From UBA2272 sp034368805 (GTDB taxonomy: Bacteria; Actinomycetota; Coriobacteriia; Anaerosomatales; Anaerosomataceae): DNA of 64,000 nt. The stretch is from assembly GCA_034368805.1 (NCBI GenBank), contig JAXMLJ010000044.1:4544-68543 (forward strand). The letters run 5' to 3'. This document shows positions 17,127 to 25,949 of the stretch, one piece after another; within the stretch, counting starts at the first letter, position 1; each line of letters begins with the position of its first letter. The notes under the pieces were generated by a model. The model saw only the letters and a program-made list of their open reading frames with translations, was not told the origin of the DNA and searched no databases. Both the position numbers and the translations under genes were made by a program.

Positions 17127-17308
17127 GGTGTACTCCTCGTCAGCCTCCGGTGTCTCCGGGGGCGTCCGGCTACCCGCCGATGTTGATGCTGATAGTGGTA
17201 TCGGTGATATGTCCCCGGGGCTCAACCAACAGTGTCAACGACGTCGTGGCCCGGAAGCCAGGTTGAGACCGTCGTACCAGCGACGTCCGTACCAGACCTT
17301 GACAGAAC

Positions 17309-18106
17309 CTAACCCCGTTCCCACCGCTCGAGCCACCAGGTGACCGAGCGGTTCATCTCCCGCATGAACGCCGACGCGAACTTGCGCCGGTAGACGCCTT
17401 GCGGATAGTCAACCGCGCCCTCCGGCAACCCGTGAGGGGCGTGCAGGGCCGCGAGGTCGCAAGCGGCCTCGGTCAGCTCGGCCGGTGTCAGACGTCGGTA
17501 CCGATCCGTGTGGACGAGACGCTTCCCGTAGTGCTCGATGGGCTCCTGCGGTGCACGCGGCCTGCCGAAGCACACCATCGCGATAGGCAGCGTGTGCGGT
17601 GGCAGCTCGAGCAGCCGGGCCACCTCTTCGCCGTTCTCCAGGATGTCGCCGATGTAGCACGAGCCTATGCCGAGCGACTCGGCGGCGATCACGGCGTTCT
17701 GTGCGGCGATGAGGGCGTCGGAACACGCGAGGAGGAGGTCGCCGGGGCACACGCCCCGGCGATGCTCCACATCTTCCATCTCGTAGGCGCCGCCTGCGAC
17801 GAACAGGTCGGTCCATTTCTGGTAGTCCGCCACGAAGACGAGCACCCACGGCGCCTGTGCGATGAACGGCTGATCGTCGCACAGGACCGCGAGGCGATCC
17901 TTGAGCGCCTGATCCTCGATCTCGATGATCGTGTAGAGCACCATGTTGCCACCGGTGGGCGCCCTGACCGCCGCATGCGCGATGGCCTGCTTCTCGTCGG
18001 TGGTGAGCGGCGAGGGGCCGTAGACCCGCGTGGACCGCCGCGCGTAGAGCAGCTCGAGCGTCTCGTTGAGAAGCGTCCCCGGCTCCGATGCGCCTCGCAC
18101 GCCCAC
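17309..18106 (-). CDS. Nitroreductase-family FMN oxidoreductase
   Basis: A 265-residue protein of the nitroreductase superfamily. It has the FMN-binding RRSTRVYG motif near residue 22, APTGGNM near 47, and GIGSCYIGDI near 145. These enzymes use FMN and NAD(P)H to reduce nitro groups, quinones or flavins; some act in dehalogenation or cofactor synthesis. The substrate is unknown. The GTG start at 18106 overlaps the arginine deiminase stop by one base (TAGTG), so translation is probably coupled. A second GTG at 18100 is also possible. The C-terminal 60 residues, with YPQGVYRRKFASAF, extend beyond the minimal fold. Confidence 0.82.
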   Translation of the reverse strand: MGVRGASEPGTLLNETLELLYARRSTRVYGPSPLTTDEKQAIAHAAVRAPTGGNMVLYTIIEIEDQALKDRLAVLCDDQPFIAQAPWVLVFVADYQKWTDLFVAGGAYEMEDVEHRRGVCPGDLLLACSDALIAAQNAVIAAESLGIGSCYIGDILENGEEVARLLELPPHTLPIAMVCFGRPRAPQEPIEHYGKRLVHTDRYRRLTPAELTEAACDLAALHAPHGLPEGAVDYPQGVYRRKFASAFMREMNRSVTWWLERWERG

Positions 18107-19374
18107 TACAGGGCGTCCCGTACGATCGGGCACGTCATGCAGTGGCCGCCGCCGCGCCCTTTGCCGAGCTCGGTCCCCTCGATCTCGAGTACCTCGATGC
18201 CCGCCTCTCGCAGCTTCGCGTTGGTGCCCACGTTCTTCTCGTACGCGATCACCACGCCCGGCTCTACCGCCACCACGTTATTGGCGTCGTCCCACTGCTC
18301 GCGCGCGGACTGGAAGCTATCGCCTCCGGTCTCGACCACGCGGAGCGTCTCGAGCTCGAGCGCATCGGCAACGGCCTCGAGCAGGCCCCGCTCCTCGGTG
18401 ATGTCGAACGAATCGGTGCGCTCGCCGGGCCGCACGCTGTAGACGAGCATGTCTCCGATGACCGGCGGGTAGAGTGTGACCGCGTCGCGGTCGAGCATGG
18501 TGAACACCGTGTCGAGGTGCATGTACGCCCTCTCCTGTGCCATCCGGCAGACGATCACCCGGTCCGCCTCGCCGGCGGAGAACAGCGCCGAGGCGACGTG
18601 TTCCACCATGCGCCCTGTCGAGCGCTCGCCGAGGCCGACGAGCACCGTCCTGTTGCCGATCGGCATTATGTCGCCGCCCTCGAGCGACGCGCCCTGACTG
18701 AAGTCCTCGAGTGCGAAGCGCGACGTGTCGCCGGTGGGCGGGTGCCAGAAGTGGAATCGCGCCCCGGCGAACCTCGGGTGGTAGCGGTAGATCAGCGAGA
18801 CGTTGACGACCTCCATGCGACGCGCCGCCCAGAACAGCGGCGGAAGGACGACGCCGCTGAACAGCCACGCGCTCGAATCCCGGGTGAACAGCGTGTTGGG
18901 CAGCGGCGGCAGCACGAAGCCGTCGGGATCCGAGAGCACCGCGCCGAGCGAGCGACGGGCGAGCGCTGCCAGGTCGAACCCTTCGAGCTCGCGCACGAGC
19001 AGTCCGCCGATGAGCACGGATGCCAGGTGCGTCGGCTCGAGATCGTGCAGGTAGCTGCGGAGCTCGGTCACGAGCGACAGGCCGACCGAGTACGACGAGA
19101 CCGCGTTGCCGATCGCCTCGGCGCGCGCCTCGACCGAGTGCGCGAGCGCCTCGGCGAGCAGCTCCTCGAGGTAGAGCACCTCGACGCCCCGCGAACGCAG
19201 CAGCGCAACGAACGCATCGTGCTCGGCCTGCGCGCGCTCGACCCACACGACATCGTCAAAGAGGAACTCGCTGCGGTTGGCAGGTGTCAGGCGCTCGAGG
19301 CCGATACCGGGCCGGTGGACGAGCACGGTTCTGAGCGTGCCGATCTCGGAGTGCACGCCGGGCGTGATGATCAT
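18106..19374 (-). CDS. arcA: Arginine deiminase
   Basis: A 422-residue guanidino-group-modifying enzyme. Diagnostic blocks are FTRDSSAW near residue 160, EGGD near 215, HLDTVFTMLD near 268 and the C-terminal GGGHCMTCP, whose first Cys is the catalytic nucleophile. It hydrolyses arginine to citrulline and ammonia in the cytoplasm, the first step of the arginine deiminase pathway. Carbamate kinase is at 12150-13094, but the intermediate ornithine carbamoyltransferase and the antiporter are not in the window. The ATG at 19374 follows a strong AGGAGGAG site. The nitroreductase gene is coupled downstream. Confidence 0.93.
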   Translation of the reverse strand: MIITPGVHSEIGTLRTVLVHRPGIGLERLTPANRSEFLFDDVVWVERAQAEHDAFVALLRSRGVEVLYLEELLAEALAHSVEARAEAIGNAVSSYSVGLSLVTELRSYLHDLEPTHLASVLIGGLLVRELEGFDLAALARRSLGAVLSDPDGFVLPPLPNTLFTRDSSAWLFSGVVLPPLFWAARRMEVVNVSLIYRYHPRFAGARFHFWHPPTGDTSRFALEDFSQGASLEGGDIMPIGNRTVLVGLGERSTGRMVEHVASALFSAGEADRVIVCRMAQERAYMHLDTVFTMLDRDAVTLYPPVIGDMLVYSVRPGERTDSFDITEERGLLEAVADALELETLRVVETGGDSFQSAREQWDDANNVVAVEPGVVIAYEKNVGTNAKLREAGIEVLEIEGTELGKGRGGGHCMTCPIVRDAL

Positions 19375-19570
19375 ACTGTCTCCTCCTCGCATGACGCGTT
19401 CGCGCACCCTGTATCATGCCATGCCGCACGCCATGTGGCAGGCGACGTGCAGAGACCACGCCGTCGGGGCTTGCCAGCCCGTAGCTGTTGAGAGGACACT
19501 GCCCCACAGGACTGATGCCCCTCAAGCCCCCGCTGCCGACAGCCGCTCGCGAAGCGCGCTCAGATCCGGC

Positions 19571-19984
19571 GTGCAGACGCAGATAGTCTCCGCTGCCGCG
19601 ATGTGGCTCATCGGCGCGTCGATCCTGCTCATCCGGGGGCTCGACTACATCCAGGGCCGCTCATGGCACGCGTGGGCGCTCGCGGTGGGTCTTTCGCTCG
19701 GCGTCCTCAAGTCGCGGTATCTGCTGGAGCGTGTGGCCGCCAAGGCGGTCGAGCGCATCCGGACGCGTGGCCCCGCGTTCTTCCTGAGCTTCTTCTCGCT
19801 GCGCTCGTGGGCGCTCGTCGCGCTCATGATGGGAGGCGGCATCTGGCTGCGGAGCCTTGTTGTGGCCGACGACCAGATCGGTGCGGGCATCATGGGTGCC
19901 GTGTACGTCGGCGTGGGGACCGCCCTCCTGCTCGCCGACCGGGTGTTCTGGCACGCGGCCTTCAGAAAGCCGCGACACGCTTAG
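19571..19984 (+). CDS. Small multi-spanning membrane protein of unknown function
   Basis: A 137-residue integral membrane protein that I cannot assign to a named family. It shows about four hydrophobic segments: residues 5-20, 31-43, 70-95 and 105-122. A positively charged loop (KSRYLLERVAAKAVERIRTRG) between segments 2 and 3 is probably cytoplasmic. No catalytic motif is visible. The start is uncertain: GTG 19571 and ATG 19601 are in frame and neither has a convincing ribosome-binding site. It is divergent from arginine deiminase and convergent with the TPM gene. Confidence 0.6.
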   Translation: MQTQIVSAAAMWLIGASILLIRGLDYIQGRSWHAWALAVGLSLGVLKSRYLLERVAAKAVERIRTRGPAFFLSFFSLRSWALVALMMGGGIWLRSLVVADDQIGAGIMGAVYVGVGTALLLADRVFWHAAFRKPRHA

Positions 19985-20012
19985 GGCCGTGCGCGTCGAG
20001 CCGCCGGTACCG

Positions 20013-20795
20013 CTACCAGCCCCGAGTCGCTCCGCCGCCGCCCGAACCTCCGCCACCGAAACCGCCGAAGCCGCCGCCGGACGAGCCACCGCCCCCGCTG
20101 CTCGAGCCGCCCCATGTGGACGGCGGGGGTGGCGTGAACCCTCCGCCAGAGCTGCTGCCCGAGCCGGGTGAGCCCCCGCCGCCTTTGAGCAGGCCTTTCT
20201 TTGCGGCCCAGATCAAGAACCCGATGATGCCGCCGACGGCTAGCAGTATGATCCACAGTCCGATGCCCGGGCCGGTGTTCGGCTCAGCGGCACCCTCGAC
20301 CTCGGTCTCGTACTCGGCAGCCACCAGTCCGGCGAGCCGCGCGTGACCGGCCTCGATACCGCCTGCCATGTCGCCATCGCGGAAGCGCGGGATGACGTCC
20401 TCGTCGAGCACACGACCGGCAACCGGGTCGGGGATGGCCCCTTCGAGGCCGTAGCCGACCTCGATCCGCACTTCGCGCTCGCTCACCGCGACGATCAGCA
20501 GCACGCCGTTGTCCAGGTCCTTCGCGCCGATACCAAGCTCGTCGAACAGACGCTCGGCGTAGTCCTCGATCGGCCGACCATCGAGCGAGGCGACGGTGAC
20601 GACCGCGATCTGGGCACCGGGCGTCGAGGTCTCGATGCGTGCCGAGAGCGCTTCGATGCGCGACTGGACGTCGGGCGGGATGATGCCCGCCTCGTCCATC
20701 ACGTAGCCGGTGGCCTCGATGCCCGCGGCGGGAAGCGCGCACGCCACCGTGGCGGCAAACGCGAGGGCAAGCAGCAGCGATACGCGACGGGTCAT
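20013..20795 (-). CDS. TPM-domain protein (YgcG family)
   Basis: A 260-residue exported membrane protein. It has a signal peptide at residues 5-25, a TPM domain (formerly DUF477) from about 28 to 150 with GYVMDEAGIIP at its start, a transmembrane segment around 178-197, and a glycine/serine-rich tail of about 55 residues. TPM domains resemble phosphatase folds and often sit outside the membrane beside LemA proteins, as here. The tail ends in GGGGATRGW, typical of the family. It follows the lemA-like gene by 22 bases, so the two form an operon. The precise role is unknown. Confidence 0.85.
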   Translation of the reverse strand: MTRRVSLLLALAFAATVACALPAAGIEATGYVMDEAGIIPPDVQSRIEALSARIETSTPGAQIAVVTVASLDGRPIEDYAERLFDELGIGAKDLDNGVLLIVAVSEREVRIEVGYGLEGAIPDPVAGRVLDEDVIPRFRDGDMAGGIEAGHARLAGLVAAEYETEVEGAAEPNTGPGIGLWIILLAVGGIIGFLIWAAKKGLLKGGGGSPGSGSSSGGGFTPPPPSTWGGSSSGGGGSSGGGFGGFGGGGSGGGGATRGW

Positions 20796-20817
20796 GAGGC
20801 CTTACAACCTCCGCAGG

Positions 20818-21387
20818 CTACTCGTCGTTACCGAAGTCCACTTCGGGCGTCTCGCGGTCGGACTCGGAGATCTCGAAGAACTCGGCCTTCTCGAAGCCCA
20901 TGATCGGCGCGATCAGGTTGGTCGGGAACGTGCGCACCGCGAGGTTGTAGTCGCGCACGGTCTCGTTGTAGTCCTTGCGCGCCACGGAGATGCGGTTCTC
21001 AGTGCCGGAGAGCTCATCCATCAGCCGGATGAACGTCTGGTCGCTCTTGAGGTCGGGGTAGTTCTCGACGATGACGAGCAGTCTGCCGAGCGCGCCTGTG
21101 AGCTCGGCATCGGCCTCTGCTGCCTCCGCGGGAGATGCGGCGCCGGCGAGCCGCGCGCGGCTGTCGGCGATCGCGGTCATGATGTCCTTCTCCTGCGCGG
21201 CAAAGCCCCGTACCGTGTTCACAAGGTTGGGAATGAGGTCCGCCCGGCGCTTGAGTTGGTTATCGATCTGCGCCCACTGCGTCTCGACCTCGTTGTCGAG
21301 GTTCACCAGCCGGTTGTACGTGCCGATGAGCGACATCGCGATCACCGCGAGTACTACCAGACCGATGACGATGCTCGACTTCTTCAT
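20818..21387 (-). CDS. lemA: LemA-family protein
   Basis: A 189-residue protein with one N-terminal membrane segment (residues 6-22) and a long helical bundle. The family signatures YNRLVNLDNEVETQWAQIDN near residue 24, RRADLIPNLVNTV near 47 and ENRISVARKDYNE near 130 are clear. LemA proteins are bacterial membrane-anchored helical proteins of uncertain function, often paired with TPM-domain proteins, as in this operon. The ATG at 21387 is chosen because GGGAGG precedes it and the membrane segment follows directly. Confidence 0.92.
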   Translation of the reverse strand: MKKSSIVIGLVVLAVIAMSLIGTYNRLVNLDNEVETQWAQIDNQLKRRADLIPNLVNTVRGFAAQEKDIMTAIADSRARLAGAASPAEAAEADAELTGALGRLLVIVENYPDLKSDQTFIRLMDELSGTENRISVARKDYNETVRDYNLAVRTFPTNLIAPIMGFEKAEFFEISESDRETPEVDFGNDE

Positions 21388-21439
21388 TGCGGCTCCCTCC
21401 CGAGTGATACGCCCTAGGGTACAAGTGTGCCTAACGCGC

Positions 21440-22648
21440 CTACGCGCTGGCAACCCTGCCGATCACATCGCGCACGAAGCGTGCTGCCCCGGCGATGAGC
21501 GCCGGGTCCGCCAGATCGGCAGTGTCCTTCTCCGAGTGCGCATAGTCGGCCATGAACCCCGCGATGTCACTCGTTGCCAGGGCGATGGCTGGTCGGCCGT
21601 GAATGCCGAAGATCGCGTGATCGCTCTGGAACCACTGCGGTCCCTCGGCCATGTCCGGGAAGCTGTCCAGGGCGCCGCGCACAGACGCCTCTACCTCGGG
21701 CGGGCACGCGTAGAGCGACACGTGGTTGACCGTACCCCGCCAGCCGAGATCGTCGATGTTGATGCCGAGTTCGATGTCGTCCATCGCGCCCTCGTTCTCG
21801 GCGAGCCAGAGAATCTCACCGTGCGCCGCGTAGTCGTCCTCGCCGTTGAACGGCACGATCTCGATCGTCGGTCCGTGCTCGTACCCGGCGAGCAACCCGG
21901 CGAGTGTAAGGAGGGTCGCCACGCCGCTCGCGTTGTCGAGGCCCCCGGGCGAGCCGCGGCGGCTGTCGATGTGCGCCGTGACCACGATCCTGCCCGGGCG
22001 GTCGCCCGGAAGCGTGGCGACCACCTGTTCGGCGGTCGCCGGCAAGCGCCGGGACTCGATGCGTATGCGGACGAGGTCGCCGTCGAACTTGCGCAACGCC
22101 TTGCCGTCCTCGGCGGTCATGTAGGCGTTGGGGATGTCCAGGTCGCCGTCCTCGAACAGCGGGAACGGATACTGCCCGCCCACCATCTCCGGGTCGCGGC
22201 CGGTCGCCGCGATCACCGCGGCCGGCCCGAAGTGCTCGAGCGCGGCGACGATGCGTCGATGCTCCTCCGGGTTGTAGAACGGGAAGTTCTTCGGCATGAC
22301 CTGGTGCGCGGCGATCTCGTTGGTGAGTAAGACGACCGCACCCGCGATCACGGACTTCTCGAGATGCTCGATGTCCCGGACCTCGATGAGCGTCGCGCGT
22401 GTGACGCACGGAGGGGAGTACGGGCCGACATGCAAGTCGAACCGCTCGCCGCCCACCTCGACGAACGCCTCGCCGTGCTCCCACTCCAGACAGTCGAACC
22501 CGGTGCGCCGCACGTCGAAGCCGAGACCGGCAAGCCGCGTGGCGACCATCTCGTTGGCGGCGTCGTTGCCGGGGCCTCCGACGTGCCGATCAGGGTGCGC
22601 GGTGAGTTCGGCCACGTCGGCCTCGATGCGCGCCTCCAGGTCGCTCAT
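21440..22648 (-). CDS. M28-family zinc metallopeptidase
   Basis: A 402-residue aminopeptidase-like protein with no signal peptide. Metal-binding blocks of family M28 are present: AHIDSR near residue 224, GGLDNASG near 233, NGEDDY near 270 and a late SDHAIF near 347. The segment preceding the catalytic core (about 90-180) resembles a PA-type insert. The usual Glu-Glu pair appears as Glu-Asp, a known variation in this subgroup. The ATG overlaps the YqeY-like gene stop as ATGA, so translation is coupled. It probably releases N-terminal residues from peptides in the cytoplasm, fitting the amino-acid-degrading gene content nearby. Confidence 0.83.
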   Translation of the reverse strand: MSDLEARIEADVAELTAHPDRHVGGPGNDAANEMVATRLAGLGFDVRRTGFDCLEWEHGEAFVEVGGERFDLHVGPYSPPCVTRATLIEVRDIEHLEKSVIAGAVVLLTNEIAAHQVMPKNFPFYNPEEHRRIVAALEHFGPAAVIAATGRDPEMVGGQYPFPLFEDGDLDIPNAYMTAEDGKALRKFDGDLVRIRIESRRLPATAEQVVATLPGDRPGRIVVTAHIDSRRGSPGGLDNASGVATLLTLAGLLAGYEHGPTIEIVPFNGEDDYAAHGEILWLAENEGAMDDIELGINIDDLGWRGTVNHVSLYACPPEVEASVRGALDSFPDMAEGPQWFQSDHAIFGIHGRPAIALATSDIAGFMADYAHSEKDTADLADPALIAGAARFVRDVIGRVASA

Positions 22649-23088
22649 GAGAGCACCTCCCCGACAAGGCGGGCGACCTCGGCCTTGTCGCAGTTGCCGC
22701 CGCACTCGGCCACCACCGCTCCGATGGCCCGGCCCATGTCACGCTTCTCGGTGATCTGCGCCCCGTCGAGCACGCGCGTCACGACAGCCCGGAGCGCGTC
22801 GCCTTCGACCTGCGCCGGCAGGTAGGCCTCGAGGATGGCCACCTGCTCGGTCAGGTGCGCTGTCCGCTCGGCATCGGTATCGACCTTGATCGAGCCCTCG
22901 AGGGTCTCCGATGTCTGCTTGAGCACCTTCTTGAGCGCGGCCACCACCTCGGCGGGTTCGACCTGCCGCCCGGACTCCTTCTCGCGCATGTCGAGCTCGT
23001 TCTTCACCTGGCGCAGGATCGACAGCCGCAGCTTGTCGCGCGCCCGCATCGCCGCGGTGATCTCCAACGAGAGTGATTCGCGGTCCAT
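22645..23088 (-). CDS. GatB/YqeY-domain protein
   Basis: A 147-residue YqeY-type protein. It has the helical N-terminal half with RDKLRLSILRQVKNELD near residue 17, and the C-terminal tail-domain pattern KRDMGRAIGAVVAECGGNCDKAEVARLV. YqeY resembles the C-terminal tRNA-binding tail of the amidotransferase subunit GatB and is often encoded near rpsU or tRNA-related genes; a direct role is not established. Length is normal for the family. It overlaps the M28 peptidase gene downstream. Confidence 0.9.
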   Translation of the reverse strand: MDRESLSLEITAAMRARDKLRLSILRQVKNELDMREKESGRQVEPAEVVAALKKVLKQTSETLEGSIKVDTDAERTAHLTEQVAILEAYLPAQVEGDALRAVVTRVLDGAQITEKRDMGRAIGAVVAECGGNCDKAEVARLVGEVLS

Positions 23089-23128
23089 GAGACATCGCCC
23101 CTTTCGCGCGGCCGGTCGGCCACGTGGT

Positions 23129-23506
23129 TCACGCCTGTCTGATCTCGATCTCGACCCCGTCGGGATCGTGGAAGAACGGCAGCCGCCAGCCGCCGGGGTA
23201 CTCGGCGATCTGCACGCCGGGGCCGATCACACCGAGTTCGAGCAACTCGGCGTATGCGGCGTCGATGTCCGCCGTCTCGAGCGCGAGGTGGCGGAAGCCG
23301 AGTGACCGCCCGGGTACCTCGGCTGCGGGCACCGGCTCCCGGTAGGCGAAGAGCTCCACCTGCAGGCCGCCGAGGCGCATGAACGTGAGCGTCTTGTCCT
23401 CGCCCACCCGCTCGTCGACCGTCACGAAACCGAGCGCGCCGTAAAACGCCTTGGACCGGGCGAGATCGCCGACGATGATGCCGACATGGTGCGGCGTGAG
23501 GTCCAT
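23129..23506 (-). CDS. VOC-family (glyoxalase/bleomycin resistance-type) protein
   Basis: A 125-residue vicinal-oxygen-chelate protein with two beta-alpha-beta-beta-beta modules. Candidate metal ligands are a His in HHVGI near residue 7, a Glu in QVELFAY near 51, a His in FRHLALE near 73 and a Glu in VEIEI near 121. Family members include methylglyoxal lyases, epimerases and resistance proteins, so the substrate cannot be deduced. It lies divergent from the MarR promoter region and may form a short operon with yqeY and the peptidase, since the gap is about 40 bases. Confidence 0.82.
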   Translation of the reverse strand: MDLTPHHVGIIVGDLARSKAFYGALGFVTVDERVGEDKTLTFMRLGGLQVELFAYREPVPAAEVPGRSLGFRHLALETADIDAAYAELLELGVIGPGVQIAEYPGGWRLPFFHDPDGVEIEIRQA

Positions 23507-23595
23507 GCGTGCACCCTCCGTTGTCGCGCGGTGGAGCGAACCATCCGAGTGTAGCGCACGGCCCGGACGAGACCAGCGGCCCGTCAGCGCCGGTC

Positions 23596-23624
23596 TTGCA
23601 CGGATCGGATCCGCACGCTATAGT
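23596..23624 (+). promoter_or_regulatory. Candidate housekeeping promoter of the MarR-exporter operon
   Basis: TTGCAC (23596-23601) and TATAGT (23619-23624) are separated by 17 bases. The -10 matches the consensus in five of six positions; the -35 keeps only the TTG core. The start of transcription would fall inside or next to the palindrome at 23631-23643. Confidence 0.55.
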
Positions 23625-23630
23625 TCGCCT

Positions 23631-23643
23631 ACTAATCATTAGT
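23631..23643. promoter_or_regulatory. Palindromic operator candidate for the MarR regulator
   Basis: A perfect 13-base palindrome, ACTAATCATTAGT, starts 7 bases after the -10 box and ends 40 bases before the marR start. It is AT-rich in otherwise GC-rich DNA. The size, symmetry and position fit an autoregulatory MarR-family binding site covering the transcription start. Confidence 0.6.
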
Positions 23644-23682
23644 GCGCTAACTGTCGTCGCGACTCCGGAAGGACCCGCGCCC

Positions 23683-24225
23683 ATGCCGCATCCGCATCCG
23701 CATCACGCGCTACCCGACCCCTTCGAGCCCGCGCTCGAGGGCGTCGACCCGCTCGCGGTCGATGTCTTCCGCGCGTTCAAGCGTTCGATGATCCTCAACC
23801 GCCACCTCATGATGGCCATGCTCGCCGAGGAGGAGACGCACCCTGCACAGGCCGGCTGCCTGCTCGCCCTGTCGCGTTCTGACGGCGTCAGCCAAAGCGA
23901 CCTCGCCACGATGCTCCACGTTTCCCGGCCGACGGTGACGAGCATGCTTCAGAAGATGGAGGCCGCTTCGCTCATCGAGCGCCGCGCCGACGAGCACGAC
24001 CAGCGGATCACCCGCATCTTCCTGAGCCCGAGCGGCGTGGAGGTGGCCGAGCGGATGCGGGAGGTCCACGCTCGCATCATCGCCTCCACCGTCGGGGAGA
24101 TGCCCGAGGCCGACCGGGCGGAACTCCTGCGACTGCTTGAGGCGCTCAACGAGCGTGCCGTGGCCGCGCTTCAGCGGGCCGGCGGCACGAGCCCGCATGT
24201 GAAGCCGGGAGACGACGACAGATGA
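23683..24225 (+). CDS. MarR-family transcriptional regulator
   Basis: A 180-residue winged-helix repressor. The recognition helix region DGVSQSDLATMLHVSRPTVTSM lies near residues 72-93, followed by the wing with DEHDQRITRIFLS near 105-117. A His-rich N-terminus (PHPHPHH) is unusual and might bind metal. Its ATG has a GGAAGG ribosome-binding site, and it overlaps the first exporter gene as ATGA, so it very probably represses its own operon and releases it when the exporter's substrate binds. The palindrome at 23631-23643 is the likely operator. Confidence 0.88.
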   Translation: MPHPHPHHALPDPFEPALEGVDPLAVDVFRAFKRSMILNRHLMMAMLAEEETHPAQAGCLLALSRSDGVSQSDLATMLHVSRPTVTSMLQKMEAASLIERRADEHDQRITRIFLSPSGVEVAERMREVHARIIASTVGEMPEADRAELLRLLEALNERAVAALQRAGGTSPHVKPGDDDR

Positions 24226-25949
24226 CGCGTATCCTGCGCTTCCTCAAGCCGTACCGGGTCTCGCTGACCTTCGTGATGGTGCTGTTGCTCATGCAGGCCA
24301 TCGGCAACCTGTACCTGCCCGACCTGAACGCGGACATCATCAACAACGGCGTGGCCAAAGCCGACACCGCGTACGTGGTCCGCACCGGCGTCGTCATGCT
24401 CGGCGTGACGCTGCTCCTCGGCATCGCCTCGATCATCTCGGTGTACTGGGGGGCGAAGACGGCCATGGCCTTTGGTCGTGACGTCCGGCATGCGGTCTTC
24501 CGGCGCGTGCAGGACTTCTCGCTCGCCGAGATGAACCGCTTCGGCGCCCCGTCGCTCATCACCCGCACCACCAACGACGTGCAGCAGGTTCAGATGGTGG
24601 TAGCCATGGGCCTGAACGTCATGGTCATCGCACCGTTCATGGCCGTCGGCGGCATCATCATGGCCGTCAGGCAGGACGTGCCGCTCTCGGGACTCATCGC
24701 CGTGGTCGTCCCGCTGCTTGCGGTGATCATCGCGGTCATGGCGCGCAAAGCCCTCCCGCTGTTCAAGACGATGCAACTGCGCGTCGACCGCGTGAACCAG
24801 GTCATGCGCGAGAAGCTCACCGGTATCCGCGTGATCCGGGCGTTCGTGCGCAGCGACTACGAGGCGCGCCGCTTCGATGAGGCCAACCGCGACCTGTCCG
24901 AGACGATGCTCGCCGTCGGTCACCTGTTCGCGCTCATCATGCCGACGGTCATGGCGGTGTTCAACCTCTCACTCGTGGCGACGATGTGGTTCGGCGGACT
25001 CCGCATCGCCAGCGGCGACATGCCCATCGGCAACCTCACGGCCTTCCTCACCTACATCATGCAGATCCTCATGTCGGTCATGATGGCGACCGTCATGTTC
25101 GTCATGGTCCCGCGCGCCGCCGCCTCGGCCGAACGCATCAACGAGGTGCTCGACACGGAGCCCGAGATCGCCGACCCGGCAGACCCGGTCGTCATGCCCG
25201 AGCACCGGGGAACGGTCGAGTTCATGGATGTCGAGTTCCGCTACCCGGGCGCGGAGAGTGCGGTCCTCGGCGGCGTGACGTTTACCGCCGTGCCCGGCCA
25301 GACCACGGCGGTCGTGGGCTCCACCGGCAGCGGCAAGTCGACGCTCATCAACCTCATCCCCCGCTTCTACGACATCACAGGAGGGCGGCTGCTCGTAGAC
25401 GGGGTGGACAGCCGCGACATGGCGCAAGAACACCTCTGGAGCCTGATCGGTTTCATCCCACAAAAGGCGTTCCTGTTCAGCGGCACCGTGGCGAGTAACC
25501 TGCGCTACGGCCGCAAGGACGCCACCGACGAGGATCTCTGGCACGCGCTTGAGGTGGCCCAGGCCGCGACGTTCGTGCGCGCGCTGCCCGAGGGGCTCGA
25601 TGCGCCGGTCGCGCAGGGCGGAGCCAATCTCTCGGGCGGCCAGCGCCAGCGCCTCGCGATCGCCCGCGCGCTCGTGAAGCGCCCGCCGATCTACATCTTC
25701 GACGACAGCTTCTCCGCGCTCGACTTCGCGACCGACGCCGCGCTGCGCACCGCACTCGCGCGCGACACCGCCGACGCCACGGTGATCATCGTCGCCCAGC
25801 GGGTCAGCACGATCATGCACGCCGACCGGATCATCGTGCTCGACGAGGGCACCATCGTCGGCTCGGGCACTCACGGCGAACTGATGGAGACGTGCGAAAC
25901 GTACGTCGAGATCGTGAGAAGCCAGCTGACCGAGGAGGAGGTCGCATGA
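24222..25949 (+). CDS. ABC multidrug exporter subunit with degenerate catalytic site
   Basis: A 575-residue type IV ABC half-transporter: six membrane segments in residues 1-310 and a nucleotide-binding domain in the rest. Walker A is GSTGSGKST near 367, the signature is LSGGQRQRL near 470, and Walker B is IYIFDDSFSALD near 488. The catalytic Glu after Walker B is Asp, as in the non-canonical subunit of heterodimeric exporters such as TM287/288 and BmrCD. It is coupled to the next gene, which keeps the Glu. It would export drugs or lipids; the substrate is unknown. Confidence 0.88.
   Translation: MTRILRFLKPYRVSLTFVMVLLLMQAIGNLYLPDLNADIINNGVAKADTAYVVRTGVVMLGVTLLLGIASIISVYWGAKTAMAFGRDVRHAVFRRVQDFSLAEMNRFGAPSLITRTTNDVQQVQMVVAMGLNVMVIAPFMAVGGIIMAVRQDVPLSGLIAVVVPLLAVIIAVMARKALPLFKTMQLRVDRVNQVMREKLTGIRVIRAFVRSDYEARRFDEANRDLSETMLAVGHLFALIMPTVMAVFNLSLVATMWFGGLRIASGDMPIGNLTAFLTYIMQILMSVMMATVMFVMVPRAAASAERINEVLDTEPEIADPADPVVMPEHRGTVEFMDVEFRYPGAESAVLGGVTFTAVPGQTTAVVGSTGSGKSTLINLIPRFYDITGGRLLVDGVDSRDMAQEHLWSLIGFIPQKAFLFSGTVASNLRYGRKDATDEDLWHALEVAQAATFVRALPEGLDAPVAQGGANLSGGQRQRLAIARALVKRPPIYIFDDSFSALDFATDAALRTALARDTADATVIIVAQRVSTIMHADRIIVLDEGTIVGSGTHGELMETCETYVEIVRSQLTEEEVA

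Noticed and set aside
17127..17225. Possible c-di-GMP riboswitch before the subtilase-CWB2 gene
   Set aside because: A GGGTAGCCGG-like segment is present, but the GCAAAGCC core and tetraloop features of the GEMM riboswitch are missing.
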